A DNA stretch of 64,000 nucleotides from Streptomyces sp. CB01373 (GTDB taxonomy: Bacteria; Actinomycetota; Actinomycetes; Streptomycetales; Streptomycetaceae): contig NZ_NNBK01000003.1 of the NCBI RefSeq assembly GCF_002803075.1, positions 310,001 to 374,000 on the forward strand. Direction: 5' to 3'. A program made the position numbers and the translations under genes. Shown one piece after another: positions 42,159-50,554 of this stretch. Within the stretch, counting starts at the first letter, position 1. The number at the start of each line of letters is the position of its first letter. The notes below the pieces were generated by a model that was given only the letters and a program-made list of their open reading frames with translations, had not been told where the DNA came from and did not search any database.

Positions 42159-42748
42159 CGGCGAGGAACGGAGGGCCGGCCCACGGGGAGGCGGCGACCG
42201 GGGACGCGGCGCACGAGCGGACCCGCCCCGCGGAGACCGGGCCGGGCGACGACACCGTCGCGGGCGTGGTCCGCCAGTGGCGGGCCGTCCACCCCGATCT
42301 GGACACCGCGCCGATGGAGATCATCGGCCGGATCAACCGCTGCGCCGCCCTCCTCCAGCAGGCCGAGGACGCGCCCTTGCGCCGGGCGGGGCTCAGCCGG
42401 CCCGAGTTCGACCTGCTCGGGGCGCTGCGGCGGACCGGGGACGAGCTCACCCCGAGCGAACTGACCCGCGAGACGTTCTCCTCGGGGGCCGCCGTCACGA
42501 AACGCCTCAAGCAGCTCACCGAGCGCGGCTTGGTGGAGCGCCGCGGCGACACCCGCGACCGCCGGGTCGCCCATGTCCGCCTCACGGACGCCGGACGCGA
42601 CCTCGTCGACGGCATCCTGCCGGAACAGCTCGCCTACGAACGGGCCGTCCTGTCCGGCCTGGCCAGTCAGGAACGGGACGGGCTCGCCTCGCTCCTCGGC
42701 GAGCTCCTCGGCCGGCTTGAGGGACGCCGGGGCGCCCTGCGTCTCTGA
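42155..42748 (+). CDS. MarR family transcriptional regulator
   Basis: 197 residues with about 35 extra N-terminal residues. The winged HTH reads GLSRPEFDLLGALRRTGDEL, then LTRETFSSGAAVTKRLKQLT and a wing GDTRDRRVAHVRLTDAGRDL (about residues 75-145). The ATG overlaps the FUSC stop (ATGA), so it is translated by coupling with the exporter and likely represses the operon until the exported compound binds. The palindrome before the FUSC gene is its probable site. Confidence 0.9.
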   Translation: MTARNGGPAHGEAATGDAAHERTRPAETGPGDDTVAGVVRQWRAVHPDLDTAPMEIIGRINRCAALLQQAEDAPLRRAGLSRPEFDLLGALRRTGDELTPSELTRETFSSGAAVTKRLKQLTERGLVERRGDTRDRRVAHVRLTDAGRDLVDGILPEQLAYERAVLSGLASQERDGLASLLGELLGRLEGRRGALRL

Positions 42749-42766
42749 GCCGGCCTTCGCTCCGCG

Positions 42767-43531
42767 TCAGCTCTCCCGGGCGGACTGGTAGACGCCGAAG
42801 GTCGCGCCCTGGGGGTCCCGCAGCACCGCGATGTGGGGCCCGTCCGCGAGCGCGGTGGGCTCCAGCAGGGCCTTGGCACCGGCCCGCACCGCGACGTCCG
42901 TGCTCACCTCGACGTCCTCGACCGCGAAGTACGGCAGCCAGTGCGGCGGCACATCGGCCGGGAAGCGGTCGTGCATCGCCGTCACGCCGCCGAAGTCCTC
43001 GCCGTGGAGACCCCACTGCGTGTACCACTCCGAGGCGTTGACGCTCCAGCCGAACACGCTCGTGTAGAAGTCCCTGGCCCGCTTGGGGTTGCGGGTGACC
43101 AGTTCCACCCAGCCGAGCGAGCCGGGCCGGTTGAACACCCCGGCACCGGAGAACTCCCGCGGTTCCCACATCTGGAAGGCCGCGCCCGACGGGTCCAGGG
43201 CCACGGTGAAGCGGCCCTCGTCGTAGATGTCGCGCGGGCCGTGGATCACTGTCCCGCCGGCCTCCACCACCTTGTTCGCCGTGGCGTCCGCGTCCGCTAC
43301 GGCGAACGAGACGTTCCACGCGACCGGCTGCGACTTCTGGTACAGGGGGGTGATCGCGGCGACCGGCGCGTCCCCCAGGTGAGCGAGGGTGTAGTCACCC
43401 GAGACCAGCCTGGGATCGCGGCGCATGCGCCAGCCGAAGACCTCCGTGTAGAACCGCGTGGACGCATCCAGATCGCTGGTGCCCAGCTCCGCCCAGCAGG
43501 GTCCGCCGACCACAGGCTTGTCGAACTCCAT
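42767..43531 (-). CDS. Two-domain VOC family (glyoxalase/bleomycin resistance-like) protein
   Basis: 254 residues made of two VOC modules, each with the beta-alpha-beta-beta-beta start: PCWAELGTSDLDASTRFYTE (about 12) and LGWVELVTRNPKRARDFYTS (about 141), and each ending in ...FQMWEP or ...FGVYQ. Related proteins include CFP30B-like and 27-kDa antigen proteins. Ligand or substrate unknown. It is 112 bp from the second VOC gene on the same strand and converges with the marR gene. Confidence 0.87.
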   Translation of the reverse strand: MEFDKPVVGGPCWAELGTSDLDASTRFYTEVFGWRMRRDPRLVSGDYTLAHLGDAPVAAITPLYQKSQPVAWNVSFAVADADATANKVVEAGGTVIHGPRDIYDEGRFTVALDPSGAAFQMWEPREFSGAGVFNRPGSLGWVELVTRNPKRARDFYTSVFGWSVNASEWYTQWGLHGEDFGGVTAMHDRFPADVPPHWLPYFAVEDVEVSTDVAVRAGAKALLEPTALADGPHIAVLRDPQGATFGVYQSARES

Positions 43532-43643
43532 GGCTTTCCTCCGGGAAGCTCGTTCCCACCCACCAGCACGCTAGCTCCGGCCGCCGACGCGGGCCAGCGG
43601 GAGGCGCCCGGCCGCCCGCGTCGGCCCGCGCCCCGGATCCGGC

Positions 43644-44036
43644 TCAGATTCCCGGCCGGTACCGCAGCGGATGCCCGGCCGGCACCTCGACGAGGACGAT
43701 GGGTGTGCCGTCCGGATCGGCGATCCACATCTCGATCAGGCCCCACGGCTCGCGCACCGGCTCCCGCGTGATCTCCACGCCCTTCGCACGCAGCTCCTCG
43801 TGGGCCGCCGCCACGTCCTCGACCTGGAGCCACAGCCGCAGGGAGGGGGACGGCGGGTCGTCGGAGCGCCCGGAGAGCTCCAGGAAACCGCCACCGAGGA
43901 AGTAGACGGTGCCGCGCTCCGGCCCCGTGCCGAACTCGCGGTGGACGGCGAGGCCCAGCCGCTCGCCGTAGAAGACACGGGAGCGTTCGGGGTCCGCGGG
44001 CCGGACCAGTGTCCGACTGCTGAGTACGTGCACCAT
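43644..44036 (-). CDS. Single-domain VOC family protein
   Basis: 130 residues, one VOC module. SSRTLVRPADPERSRVFYGE begins it; YFLGGGFLELSGRSDDPPSP and AAAHEELRAKGVEITREPVR form the core and GLIEMWIADPDGTPIVLVEV the end with the conserved acidic metal position. GGGAGG lies 4-5 nt before the ATG. The MITE-like repeat begins only 14 bp upstream of this start, so the gene's promoter must lie within or beyond the repeat. Confidence 0.85.
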   Translation of the reverse strand: MVHVLSSRTLVRPADPERSRVFYGERLGLAVHREFGTGPERGTVYFLGGGFLELSGRSDDPPSPSLRLWLQVEDVAAAHEELRAKGVEITREPVREPWGLIEMWIADPDGTPIVLVEVPAGHPLRYRPGI

Positions 44037-44049
44037 GCCTCCCGAGGCT

Positions 44050-44240
44050 AGTGCTGTGACCGGAAAGGTTCACCGCTCGCGACGCCCGGTGCGGCTCCCC
44101 CAAGCTCTTCGAGCAGGGGGGACCCCCAGCCGCGTTGTCGCATCGCCCGAGTCCATCCAGTGCGCGGGCGATGCTCCGCCTTGCGATGTACCGCACCGGA
44201 CGCCGCGAGCTTTCCGGCGAACCTTTCCGGCCACAGCACT
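44050..44240. repeat. 191-bp MITE-like inverted-repeat element
   Basis: The first 45 bases, starting AGTGCTGTGACCGGAAAGG, match the reverse complement of the last 50, ending GGCCACAGCACT, with a few mismatches and a 5-bp gap. The centre holds smaller hairpins (GGGGGGACCCCC-type and GCTCTTCGAGC). It codes for nothing. I recognise very similar sequence as a common intergenic repeat of Streptomyces chromosomes, from memory. It fills the gap between a VOC and a GNAT gene. Confidence 0.7.
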
Positions 44241-44311
44241 GGTGCCCCGGCAGTAGTGGCAGGATGACGCTCGCCCCCTCCCGACAGCGCCCGAACCGAA
44301 AGGCACGCCCC

Positions 44312-44854
44312 ATGACGACCGCCGCCGGTGGACTGACCTTCCGCGACGCCCGCGACACCGATGTCGACACGCTGGTGCGCCTGATCGAGTCGGCGTACCG
44401 CGGGGACTCCAGCCGGGCCGGCTGGACCACCGAGGCGGACATCCTCCAGGGGCAGCGCACCGACCCCGAGGGCGTGCTGGAGGTGATCAAGTCGCCCGGC
44501 AGCCGGCTGCTGACGGTGGAGCGGGACGGCGGCGTGGTCGCCTGCTGCCAGCTCGAGCACAAGGGGGACCACGCCTACTTCGGCATGTTCGCGGTCAGTC
44601 CCACGTTGCAGGGCGCGGGCCTGGGCAAGGTGGTCATCGCGGAGGCCGAGCGCCGGGCCCGACAGGAGTGGGGCGTCAGGGAGATGCACATGACCGTGAT
44701 CTCCGTACGCGAGGACCTGATCGCCTGGTACGAGCGCCGCGGCTACCGCCGTACGGGAAAGACGTCCCCCTTCCCGTACGGCGACGAGCGCTTCGGCGTT
44801 CCGCAGCGCGACGACCTGGAGTTCGAGCTGCTGGTCAAGGAACTCGGCCAGTGA
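44312..44854 (+). CDS. GNAT family N-acetyltransferase
   Basis: 180 residues. LTFRDARDTDVDTLVRLIES starts the fold, and the acetyl-CoA binding motif is FAVSPTLQGAGLGKVVIAEA (about residues 92-111), then YERRGYRRTGK. It acetylates an unknown amine. ATG 44312 has GAAAGG 8 nt upstream; an in-frame ATG at 44264 would add 16 residues without similarity and lies next to the repeat element. It converges with the glycerophosphodiesterase gene. Confidence 0.85.
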   Translation: MTTAAGGLTFRDARDTDVDTLVRLIESAYRGDSSRAGWTTEADILQGQRTDPEGVLEVIKSPGSRLLTVERDGGVVACCQLEHKGDHAYFGMFAVSPTLQGAGLGKVVIAEAERRARQEWGVREMHMTVISVREDLIAWYERRGYRRTGKTSPFPYGDERFGVPQRDDLEFELLVKELGQ

Positions 44855-44880
44855 CCTGAGCCGGAGGTCCGTGCAGGGGG

Positions 44881-45564
44881 TCAGGCGGTGAAGCGGCCGG
44901 TGAGCTTGATCTCCGGGTAGTCGGTGGTCGCCCCGTCCAGCTCCAGGGCGCGGACCAGACGCAGGTGGTCCAGGGTGTTCACGACCCAGCCGATGATCCG
45001 CAGGTCCGCCTCGCGCGCCTGCTCGACGATCTCCAGGGTGAGCCGGCGGATGTTGAGGCAGACGGTCGCGGCGCCGGCGGCGGTGGCGCGTTCGACGACG
45101 CCGGCGCCGTAGCGGCTGGCCACGAGCGCGGTGCGCACCCCCGGCACCAGCCGGGCGATCTCGGTGATCGCCTCGTCGTGGAACGAGGACACCTCGACCC
45201 GGGAGACCAGGTCACGCTCGTGCAGCACCCCGGCCAGCGCCCGGGCCGCGGCCACGTCCTTGATCTCGGCCTGGAGCGGCGTCCGCACCGCGTCGAGGAC
45301 CTCCTCGAAGACCGGGATCCGCTCGCCGCGGCCGGCGTCCAGGGAGCGCAGCTCGGCGAGCGTCTTGTCGGCGATCGCGCCGCTGCCGTCGGTGGTGCGG
45401 TCCACCTCGTCGTCGTGCATGACGACGAGGGCGCCGTCCTTGCTCAGGTGCAGATCGAGTTCGATGACGTCCAGACCGGCCTGCTGGGCGGCGACGAAGG
45501 AACGGAGGGTGTTCTCGGGCTCGACGCCCATGACTCCGCGGTGACCGATGGTAAGGAAGTTCAA
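44881..45564 (-). CDS. Glycerophosphodiester phosphodiesterase
   Basis: 227 residues, complete for the cytoplasmic type. Catalytic motifs are intact: IGHRGVMGVEPENTLRSF (His-Arg-Gly and Glu-Asn-Thr), DVIELDLHLSKDGALVVMHD (Glu-x-Asp metal ligands and the second His) and RTTDGSG. It hydrolyses glycerophosphodiesters to glycerol-3-phosphate and an alcohol. There is no signal peptide. The long gap upstream (45565-46001) carries its promoter and that of the divergent DUF6421 gene. Confidence 0.9.
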   Translation of the reverse strand: MNFLTIGHRGVMGVEPENTLRSFVAAQQAGLDVIELDLHLSKDGALVVMHDDEVDRTTDGSGAIADKTLAELRSLDAGRGERIPVFEEVLDAVRTPLQAEIKDVAAARALAGVLHERDLVSRVEVSSFHDEAITEIARLVPGVRTALVASRYGAGVVERATAAGAATVCLNIRRLTLEIVEQAREADLRIIGWVVNTLDHLRLVRALELDGATTDYPEIKLTGRFTA

Positions 45565-46001
45565 GGTTCAACTCGCTTCCGTCGACGGCGGCTCGGCGCG
45601 GCGCGAAGCGGACGGACCTCGTCGTCCGCGCGGTAGTGCCGCAGCCTAATGGCCCACACGCGGGTTGGACCCCCGCGTACACGGCGCAGTGGGGTGACGG
45701 CCCGCAGGAACGGGGCCGTATCCGCCACGACGGTCACTCCGGCGTGGGCGAGTCGTCCGCACATTGACCGCCGGGCCGTGCGGCCCCCGCCCGGCCGCCC
45801 GCGGCCGGAAAACGCTCTGGGGTCGACGTGGCGTCTGTCACTCGACAGGGCCACCGGGTCTGGCCCCGTCCGGGTGTACGGCAGGAAAATAGCCGGTGAC
45901 CATGGCTGTGCACAGAATTATTTCCCGAGGGTCCCCTTGCTGGGAGAAACCCTGTATGTATACCGTCTCCTTACGCGAGGTTGTCCCGTGGAGGATGAGA
46001 C
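45565..46001. other. 437-bp divergent intergenic region
   Basis: No gene, tRNA or strong repeat is seen. The only clear element is the promoter at 45937-45964 for the DUF6421 gene. An AT-richer stretch (GAATTATTT) lies just upstream of it. Confidence 0.6.
45937..45964 (+). promoter_or_regulatory. Promoter of DUF6421 gene
   Basis: TTGCTG and TATACC are 16 bp apart; transcription would begin about 31 nt before the ATG, leaving room for the GGAGG site 8 nt from it. A good sigma70-type match for this G/C-rich genome. Confidence 0.55.
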
Positions 46002-47381
46002 ATGACGGAAATTCTTGTGCAGGTGGGTGCGGAGGAGAAGGTTCCTCCGGTGGCCAGGGTGGTTGAGCACCCGGCGTGGCCCGTGCTCAAGGATGCCGTG
46101 GAGCGAATCCGGCCATGGCAGTCGAAGGACGGCTCGATCGACTTCACGGCCGAGGGCGCCCCCGGACGCGCGGACGCCGACGCCGCCGTACGCCGTGTGA
46201 CCGACGCCGTCGAGGAGCTGTCCCCGCTGCTGCCGCACGACGCCGCCTACCACGAGGCGCTCGTGCGCGACCTGCGCCGCTGGGCCGAGGGCGGCTTCGG
46301 GGTGCCGGACTTCCTGGACTCGCTGCTGGCCTTCCAGCCCGCCGCGAATCGCGCGGACGGCCTCCAGCACCTGGTCGTCTTCCCCATGTACACGCAGAAC
46401 GGCAACCCGGACCGCAATCTGGAGGCGGTCGTGCTGCGCATGGTCTGGCCGGACTGGCTGGCCGAGCTGGAGCGCACCCGCTACGACAACCCGCTGTTCT
46501 GTGGCATCACCTTCGAGGACTTCACGGGCGGCTACGACACCAACTCCGCCGTCCTCTTCCCGGAGACCATCGCAGTGCGCGAAGCGCCGGAACGGTTCTC
46601 CTGGGGCGGCATCTTCTGCGACCGCGAGGCCGCCCGCTTCCGCCGGGTCACCGCCGCCGCCGTCGACCTGCTGAGCCTCGAACTGCCCGAGGACATCGCC
46701 GCCATGGTCCTCGACCAGAAGCGCTGCGAGGAGGCCTTCGTGCTGTGGGACATGGTCCACGACCGCACCCACAGCCACGGCGACCTGCCCTTCGACCCGT
46801 TCATGATCAAGCAGCGCCAGCCGTTCTGGATGTACGGCCTGGAGGAGCTGCGCTGCGACCTGACCGCCTTCAAGGAGGCCGTGAAGCTCCAGGCCGACGG
46901 TGTCGCGCAGGCCCGCGACGTGCAGTACGCGGTGCTGTTCGACCGCATGTTCCGCTTCCCGGTCACCGGCGAGCGCGTACGCAACTACGACGGCCTCGGC
47001 GGTCAGCTGCTCTTCGCCTACCTCCACAAGCACGACGTGGTGCGCTGGACCGACAACAAGCTCAGCATCGACTGGGAGCGCGCCCCGCAGGTCACCAACC
47101 AGCTGTGCGGCGAGATCGAGAAGCTCTACCGCGACGGCATCGACCGCCCCAAGCTGGTCCACTGGTTCGCCGGCTACGAGCTGGTCTCCACCTACCTCGC
47201 CCCGCACCCTGGCTCCAAGTGGGCGAAGGGTCCCGACGCCCTGGACCTGACCCAGCCCCCGCGCAAGCTCGTGGACGACGTCCTCCCCGACGAGTTCCCG
47301 CTCAGCATGTTCTTCGAGGCCCTGTCCAAGAAGCTGAAGAACGTGATCGCCTCCACGAAGGGGATCGTCGGAGCCGCCTGA
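46002..47381 (+). CDS. DUF6421 family protein
   Basis: 459 residues, a full-length member of an actinobacterial family of unknown function. No membrane helix or signal peptide. The conserved-looking core contains VFPMYTQNGNPDRNLEAVVL, CGITFEDFTGGYDTNSAVLF and a histidine-rich segment LWDMVHDRTHSHGDLPFDPF (about residues 248-267) that could hold a metal; FWMYGLEELRCDLTAFKEAV follows. GGAGG lies 8 nt before the ATG and a good promoter precedes it, so it is probably well expressed as a single gene, closed by a strong terminator. Confidence 0.8.
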   Translation: MTEILVQVGAEEKVPPVARVVEHPAWPVLKDAVERIRPWQSKDGSIDFTAEGAPGRADADAAVRRVTDAVEELSPLLPHDAAYHEALVRDLRRWAEGGFGVPDFLDSLLAFQPAANRADGLQHLVVFPMYTQNGNPDRNLEAVVLRMVWPDWLAELERTRYDNPLFCGITFEDFTGGYDTNSAVLFPETIAVREAPERFSWGGIFCDREAARFRRVTAAAVDLLSLELPEDIAAMVLDQKRCEEAFVLWDMVHDRTHSHGDLPFDPFMIKQRQPFWMYGLEELRCDLTAFKEAVKLQADGVAQARDVQYAVLFDRMFRFPVTGERVRNYDGLGGQLLFAYLHKHDVVRWTDNKLSIDWERAPQVTNQLCGEIEKLYRDGIDRPKLVHWFAGYELVSTYLAPHPGSKWAKGPDALDLTQPPRKLVDDVLPDEFPLSMFFEALSKKLKNVIASTKGIVGAA

Positions 47382-47411
47382 GGTCCCGAGCCCGGGAACC
47401 GACCAGGAAGT

Positions 47412-47435
47412 GGCCCCCACCGCACGGTGGGGGCC
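47412..47435 (+). terminator. Terminator after DUF6421 gene
   Basis: GGCCCCCACCG and CGGTGGGGGCC form an 11-bp perfect stem with a 2-nt loop (4 nt in practice), followed by TTTCCT. Confidence 0.88.
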
Positions 47436-47453
47436 TTTCCTCATGTCTGCAGA

Positions 47454-48245
47454 TGGTGGCGCCCCTCGCGGCGGCCGCAGGCTGCCGGCAGGGCGGGCGG
47501 GAGCGCCGGCGCGGGACCGAGGAGCTGTGGAGGGCGGCCGTTCGCGCCCCGCTCGCCCGGTTCCTGGCGTCGGCCCTGCCGGTCGTGTTCCAAGCAGTGG
47601 CCGGGTACGCGGTCGCGGTGGCCCTGGCGCTGCTCGCCACCTGGCCCTATGCCCGGGGGACCGGCCGCATCTGGCCCTGCTGCCGGCGGTCGCGGTGGCC
47701 CTGGCGGCCTGTGCGGTGGCGGGCCATGTGATCGGGCGGCTGCTTCCGCCCCCCTGGACGCCTGTCTGGACCCGGGCCCCCGCGTGCCGATCGTGGCGCC
47801 GGCCCCGCTCCTGGCAGCCGCTGCGATCGCTGCGAGCCTGCACCCGGCGTTCGGCGACTGGACCGCACGGCCGTACATCCCTGGTGGCCATGGCGCCTGG
47901 CCCATCTGCTGGGTCTCACCGCGGTCGCGGCGGCGCTGCTGTCGACGGCCGTGCTCGGGGACGCGCGCTCCTACGGCCCACCGACCATGATCCGCAACGC
48001 TCTGGGGTGCACGGGCGTCACGGCTGCCTCGGCCGTACTGCTCGGCGCCCGGCTGAGCCGGCTGCCTGCCTTCGGCTGCGTCGGCGCGGTGTACCTGGCC
48101 TCCGGCGGAGCGCGTGGCCGCGCGGTCACGGGTGTGGGCGTGGCCGATGCAGCAGGCCGCCTGGGCTGCCGCCCTGGCCGCCTTCGTGGGGGGCGGTGCC
48201 CTCCACGCGGTGTGCGGATCACGCCCGATCGGGCCCCGCGCCTGA
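47454..48245 (+). pseudogene. Decayed multi-pass membrane protein gene
   Basis: Membrane-protein sequence continues through five successive frame segments: FLASALPVVFQAVAGYAVAV (about 47560-47655), LALLPAVAVALAACAVAGHV (about 47670-47750), VPIVAPAPLLAAAAIAASLH (about 47780-47845), AHLLGLTAVAAALLSTAVLG then GARLSRLPAFGCVGAVYLAS (about 47895-48105), and WAWPMQQAAWAAALAAFVGG ending at the stop 48245. At least four frameshifts are needed, so no single product can be made. The hydrophobic pattern suggests a transporter-type or ABC-permease-type integral protein of about 260 residues, but I cannot name it. Multiple sequencing errors are the alternative. Confidence 0.7.
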
Positions 48246-48496
48246 GGGGCACGGCGACCGACGGCATCTCCGGGACGCGCTGCCGTGACATCCGGCTTCG
48301 GCGAGCAGTGGGGGCAGGGCGAAGGCATCCTGGCAGGGGGGCGTGGGACCGGGCTGGGGAAGCGGGCGCGCTTCGAGGGTGTGTACGCACCGGCCCTGGG
48401 CAAGATCGCCCCGTATGAGGGGCCCCAGGGGGTGGTGGATAGACTCTGCCGTGCATGAAGATTTACGGCGCGAGCGACGTTTCGGTGGAGGAAGAA

Positions 48497-48574
48497 GTGA
48501 AAACTGAAGGACACAGGCACATTACTTCCGCCAGGAGCGTCGCGGCGGACAGCGCCGAGCGGGCCGCCGCGTGA
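48497..48574 (+). CDS. 25-codon ORF with strong ribosome site upstream of SDR gene
   Basis: GTG 48497 is preceded by GGAGGAAGAA, and the frame encodes 25 residues beginning VKTEGHRHITSAR (initiator read as Met) and ends in a TGA that overlaps the next GTG as GTGA. An ATG at 48455 in the same frame would give 39 residues. It may be a leader peptide or coupled upstream ORF controlling the SDR-threonine aldolase operon. TAGACT at 48440-48445 is a possible -10 box. No similarity recognised. Confidence 0.4.
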   Translation: MKTEGHRHITSARSVAADSAERAAA

Positions 48575-48615
48575 GCGGCCGCGAGACTGAGAACACTGTG
48601 CAGGAGGCGAGGAAC

Positions 48616-49374
48616 ATGGCGGGGAACGGGGCTCTCAGCGGTGCGGTGATCGCGGTGGCCGGCGCGGGCGGGCCGGCCGGCCGGGCGGCGCTGCTCAGGC
48701 TCGCCGAGGCGGGGGCGACCGTCGTCGGCGCGGACAACGACCCGGAGCGGCTCTCGCAGGCCGTGGACGCCGCCCGGTACGGCTCCGGCGGCGCCAGCGT
48801 CACCGGGGACACCGTCGACCTGCTCGACCTTCAGTCCACCCGTGACTGGGCCGCGCACGTCGAGAAGGACTTCGGCCGGGTCGACGGCCTGGTCCACCTC
48901 GTGGGCGGCTGGCGCGGCAGCGAGACCTTCACCAAGACCGTCCTGGACGACTGGGACTTCCTGGAACTGCTGCTCATCCGCACCGTGCAGCACACCTCGC
49001 TGGCCTTCCACGAGGCGCTTCAGCGCAGCGAGCGCGGCCGGTACGTCCTGATCAGCGCGGCCGGCGCCAGCAAGCCCACCGCGGGCAACGCGGCCTACTC
49101 CGCCGCCAAGGCCGCCTCCGAGGCGTGGACGCTGGCCATGGCCGACTACTTCCGCAAGGCGGGAAAGGCCGAGGGCGCCGAAGGGCCGACGTCCGCGGCT
49201 GCGATCCTGGTGGTGAAGGCGTTGGTGCACGACGCGATGCGCGCCGACCGGCCCAACGCGAAGTTCGCGGGTTTCACGGACGTCAAGGACCTGGCCGAGG
49301 CCATCGTCGACGTGTGGAGCAAGCCCGCCGCGGAAGTGAACGGAAAACGTCTGTGGCTCACCGAGAAGCCGTGA
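48616..49374 (+). CDS. Short-chain dehydrogenase/reductase (SDR)
   Basis: 252 residues. The nucleotide site is a variant, AVIAVAGAGGPAGRAALLRL (GxxGxxG, about residues 9-28); VDGLVHLVGGWRGSETF replaces the usual NNAG, the catalytic Ser lies in YVLISAAGASKP and the YxxxK in AAYSAAKAASEAW (about 158-162), so catalysis by NAD(P)H-dependent reduction is likely. ATG 48616 is chosen because AGGAGG lies 8 nt upstream; GTG 48571, coupled to the small upstream ORF, would add 15 residues. Its stop overlaps the threonine aldolase start as GTGA. Confidence 0.85.
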   Translation: MAGNGALSGAVIAVAGAGGPAGRAALLRLAEAGATVVGADNDPERLSQAVDAARYGSGGASVTGDTVDLLDLQSTRDWAAHVEKDFGRVDGLVHLVGGWRGSETFTKTVLDDWDFLELLLIRTVQHTSLAFHEALQRSERGRYVLISAAGASKPTAGNAAYSAAKAASEAWTLAMADYFRKAGKAEGAEGPTSAAAILVVKALVHDAMRADRPNAKFAGFTDVKDLAEAIVDVWSKPAAEVNGKRLWLTEKP

Positions 49375-50441
49375 ACCCTCCCAGGACCGACGCGCGTCGC
49401 CACCACGACCCCCAGGTCCGCGGGTTCGCCAGCGACAACTACGCCGGGGTCCACCCGGAGGTGCTCGCCGCCCTGGCCATGGCCAACGACGGGCATCAGG
49501 TCGCGTACGGCGAGGACGACTACACGGAGAACCTCCAGCGGATCGTCCGCGACCACTTCGGCGCCACGGCGGAGGCGTTCCCGGTGTTCAACGGGACCGG
49601 CGCCAACGTCGTGGCGCTCCAGGCGGTCACCGACCGCTGGGGCGCGGTGATATGCGCGGAGAGCGCGCACATCAACGTCGACGAGGGCGGCGCCCCCGAG
49701 CGCATGGCCGGCCTGAAGCTGCTCACCGTGCCCACGCCCGACGGCAAGCTCACCCCCGAGCTGATCGACCGCCAGGCGTTCGGCTGGGAGGACGAGCACC
49801 GGGCGATGCCGCAGGCCGTCTCGATCACCCAGAGCACCGAACTCGGCACCCTCTACACGCCCGACGAGATCCGCGCCATCTGCGAGCACGCGCACGCGCG
49901 GGGCATGAAGGTGCACCTGGACGGCTCCCGCATCGCCAACGCGGCCGCCTCGCTGAACGTGCCGATGGGGACGTTCACCAACGCGGTCGGCGTCGACATC
50001 CTCTCCTTGGGCGGGACGAAGAACGGCGCGATGTTCGGCGAGGCGGTCGTCGTCCTCAACCAGGACGCCGTCCGCCAGATGAAGCACATCCGCAAGATGA
50101 GCATGCAGCTCGCCTCCAAGATGCGTTTCGTGTCGGTGCAGTTGGAGGCGCTGCTCGCCAAGGACCTGTGGCTGCGCAACGCCCGGCACGCCAACGAGAT
50201 GGCGCAGCGGCTCGCGGAGGGCGTGCGCGCCGTGCACGGGGTGGAGGTCCTCTACCCGGTCCAGGCCAACGGGGTCTTCGCCAAGCTCCCGCACGACGTG
50301 AGCGAGCGTCTGCAGAAGCGGTTCCGCTTCTACTTCTGGGACGAGACGGAGGGCGTCGTGCGCTGGATGTGCGCCTTCGACACCACCGAGGACGACGTGG
50401 ACGCGTTCGTGGCCGCGCTGAAGGAGGAGATGGCGCGCTAG
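49371..50441 (+). CDS. Low-specificity L-threonine aldolase family protein
   Basis: 356 residues, full length. PLP-dependent fold type I enzyme splitting L-threonine or L-allo-threonine into glycine and acetaldehyde. RGFASDNYAGVHPEVLAALA starts it, VAYGEDDYTENLQRIVRDHF and AFPVFNGTGANVVAL follow, KVHLDGSRIANAAASLNV holds the PLP-ring Asp and VDILSLGGTKNGAMFGEAVV the PLP lysine (about residue 216). GTG 49371 overlaps the SDR stop by 4 nt, so the two enzymes are co-translated and may act in one amino- or hydroxy-acid pathway. Confidence 0.9.
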   Translation: MNPPRTDARRHHDPQVRGFASDNYAGVHPEVLAALAMANDGHQVAYGEDDYTENLQRIVRDHFGATAEAFPVFNGTGANVVALQAVTDRWGAVICAESAHINVDEGGAPERMAGLKLLTVPTPDGKLTPELIDRQAFGWEDEHRAMPQAVSITQSTELGTLYTPDEIRAICEHAHARGMKVHLDGSRIANAAASLNVPMGTFTNAVGVDILSLGGTKNGAMFGEAVVVLNQDAVRQMKHIRKMSMQLASKMRFVSVQLEALLAKDLWLRNARHANEMAQRLAEGVRAVHGVEVLYPVQANGVFAKLPHDVSERLQKRFRFYFWDETEGVVRWMCAFDTTEDDVDAFVAALKEEMAR

Positions 50442-50496
50442 CTGTACTGACCCGGGAGCCCGGTCGGATCGGCCAGAGATCCGATCTGCATAGTTA

Positions 50497-50546
50497 TGCG
50501 ATCACTCGAAAAGTCATTGACGATCGAGTGGTCGCATTCCTATGCT
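50497..50546 (+). promoter_or_regulatory. Promoter with flanking 13-bp inverted repeat before transglutaminase gene
   Basis: TTGACG (50517-50522) and TATGCT (50541-50546) are 18 bp apart. The inverted repeat TGCGATCACTCGA (50497-50509) and TCGAGTGGTCGCA (50524-50536), matching at 12 of 13 positions, straddles the -35 box, a standard operator position. TATGCT ends 8 nt before the ATG. Confidence 0.65.
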
Positions 50547-50554
50547 CTGCGGGC

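Noticed and set aside
44264..44311. Upstream in-frame ATG for the GNAT gene
   Set aside because: The extra 16 residues show no similarity and the site near 44300 has a better ribosome-binding sequence.
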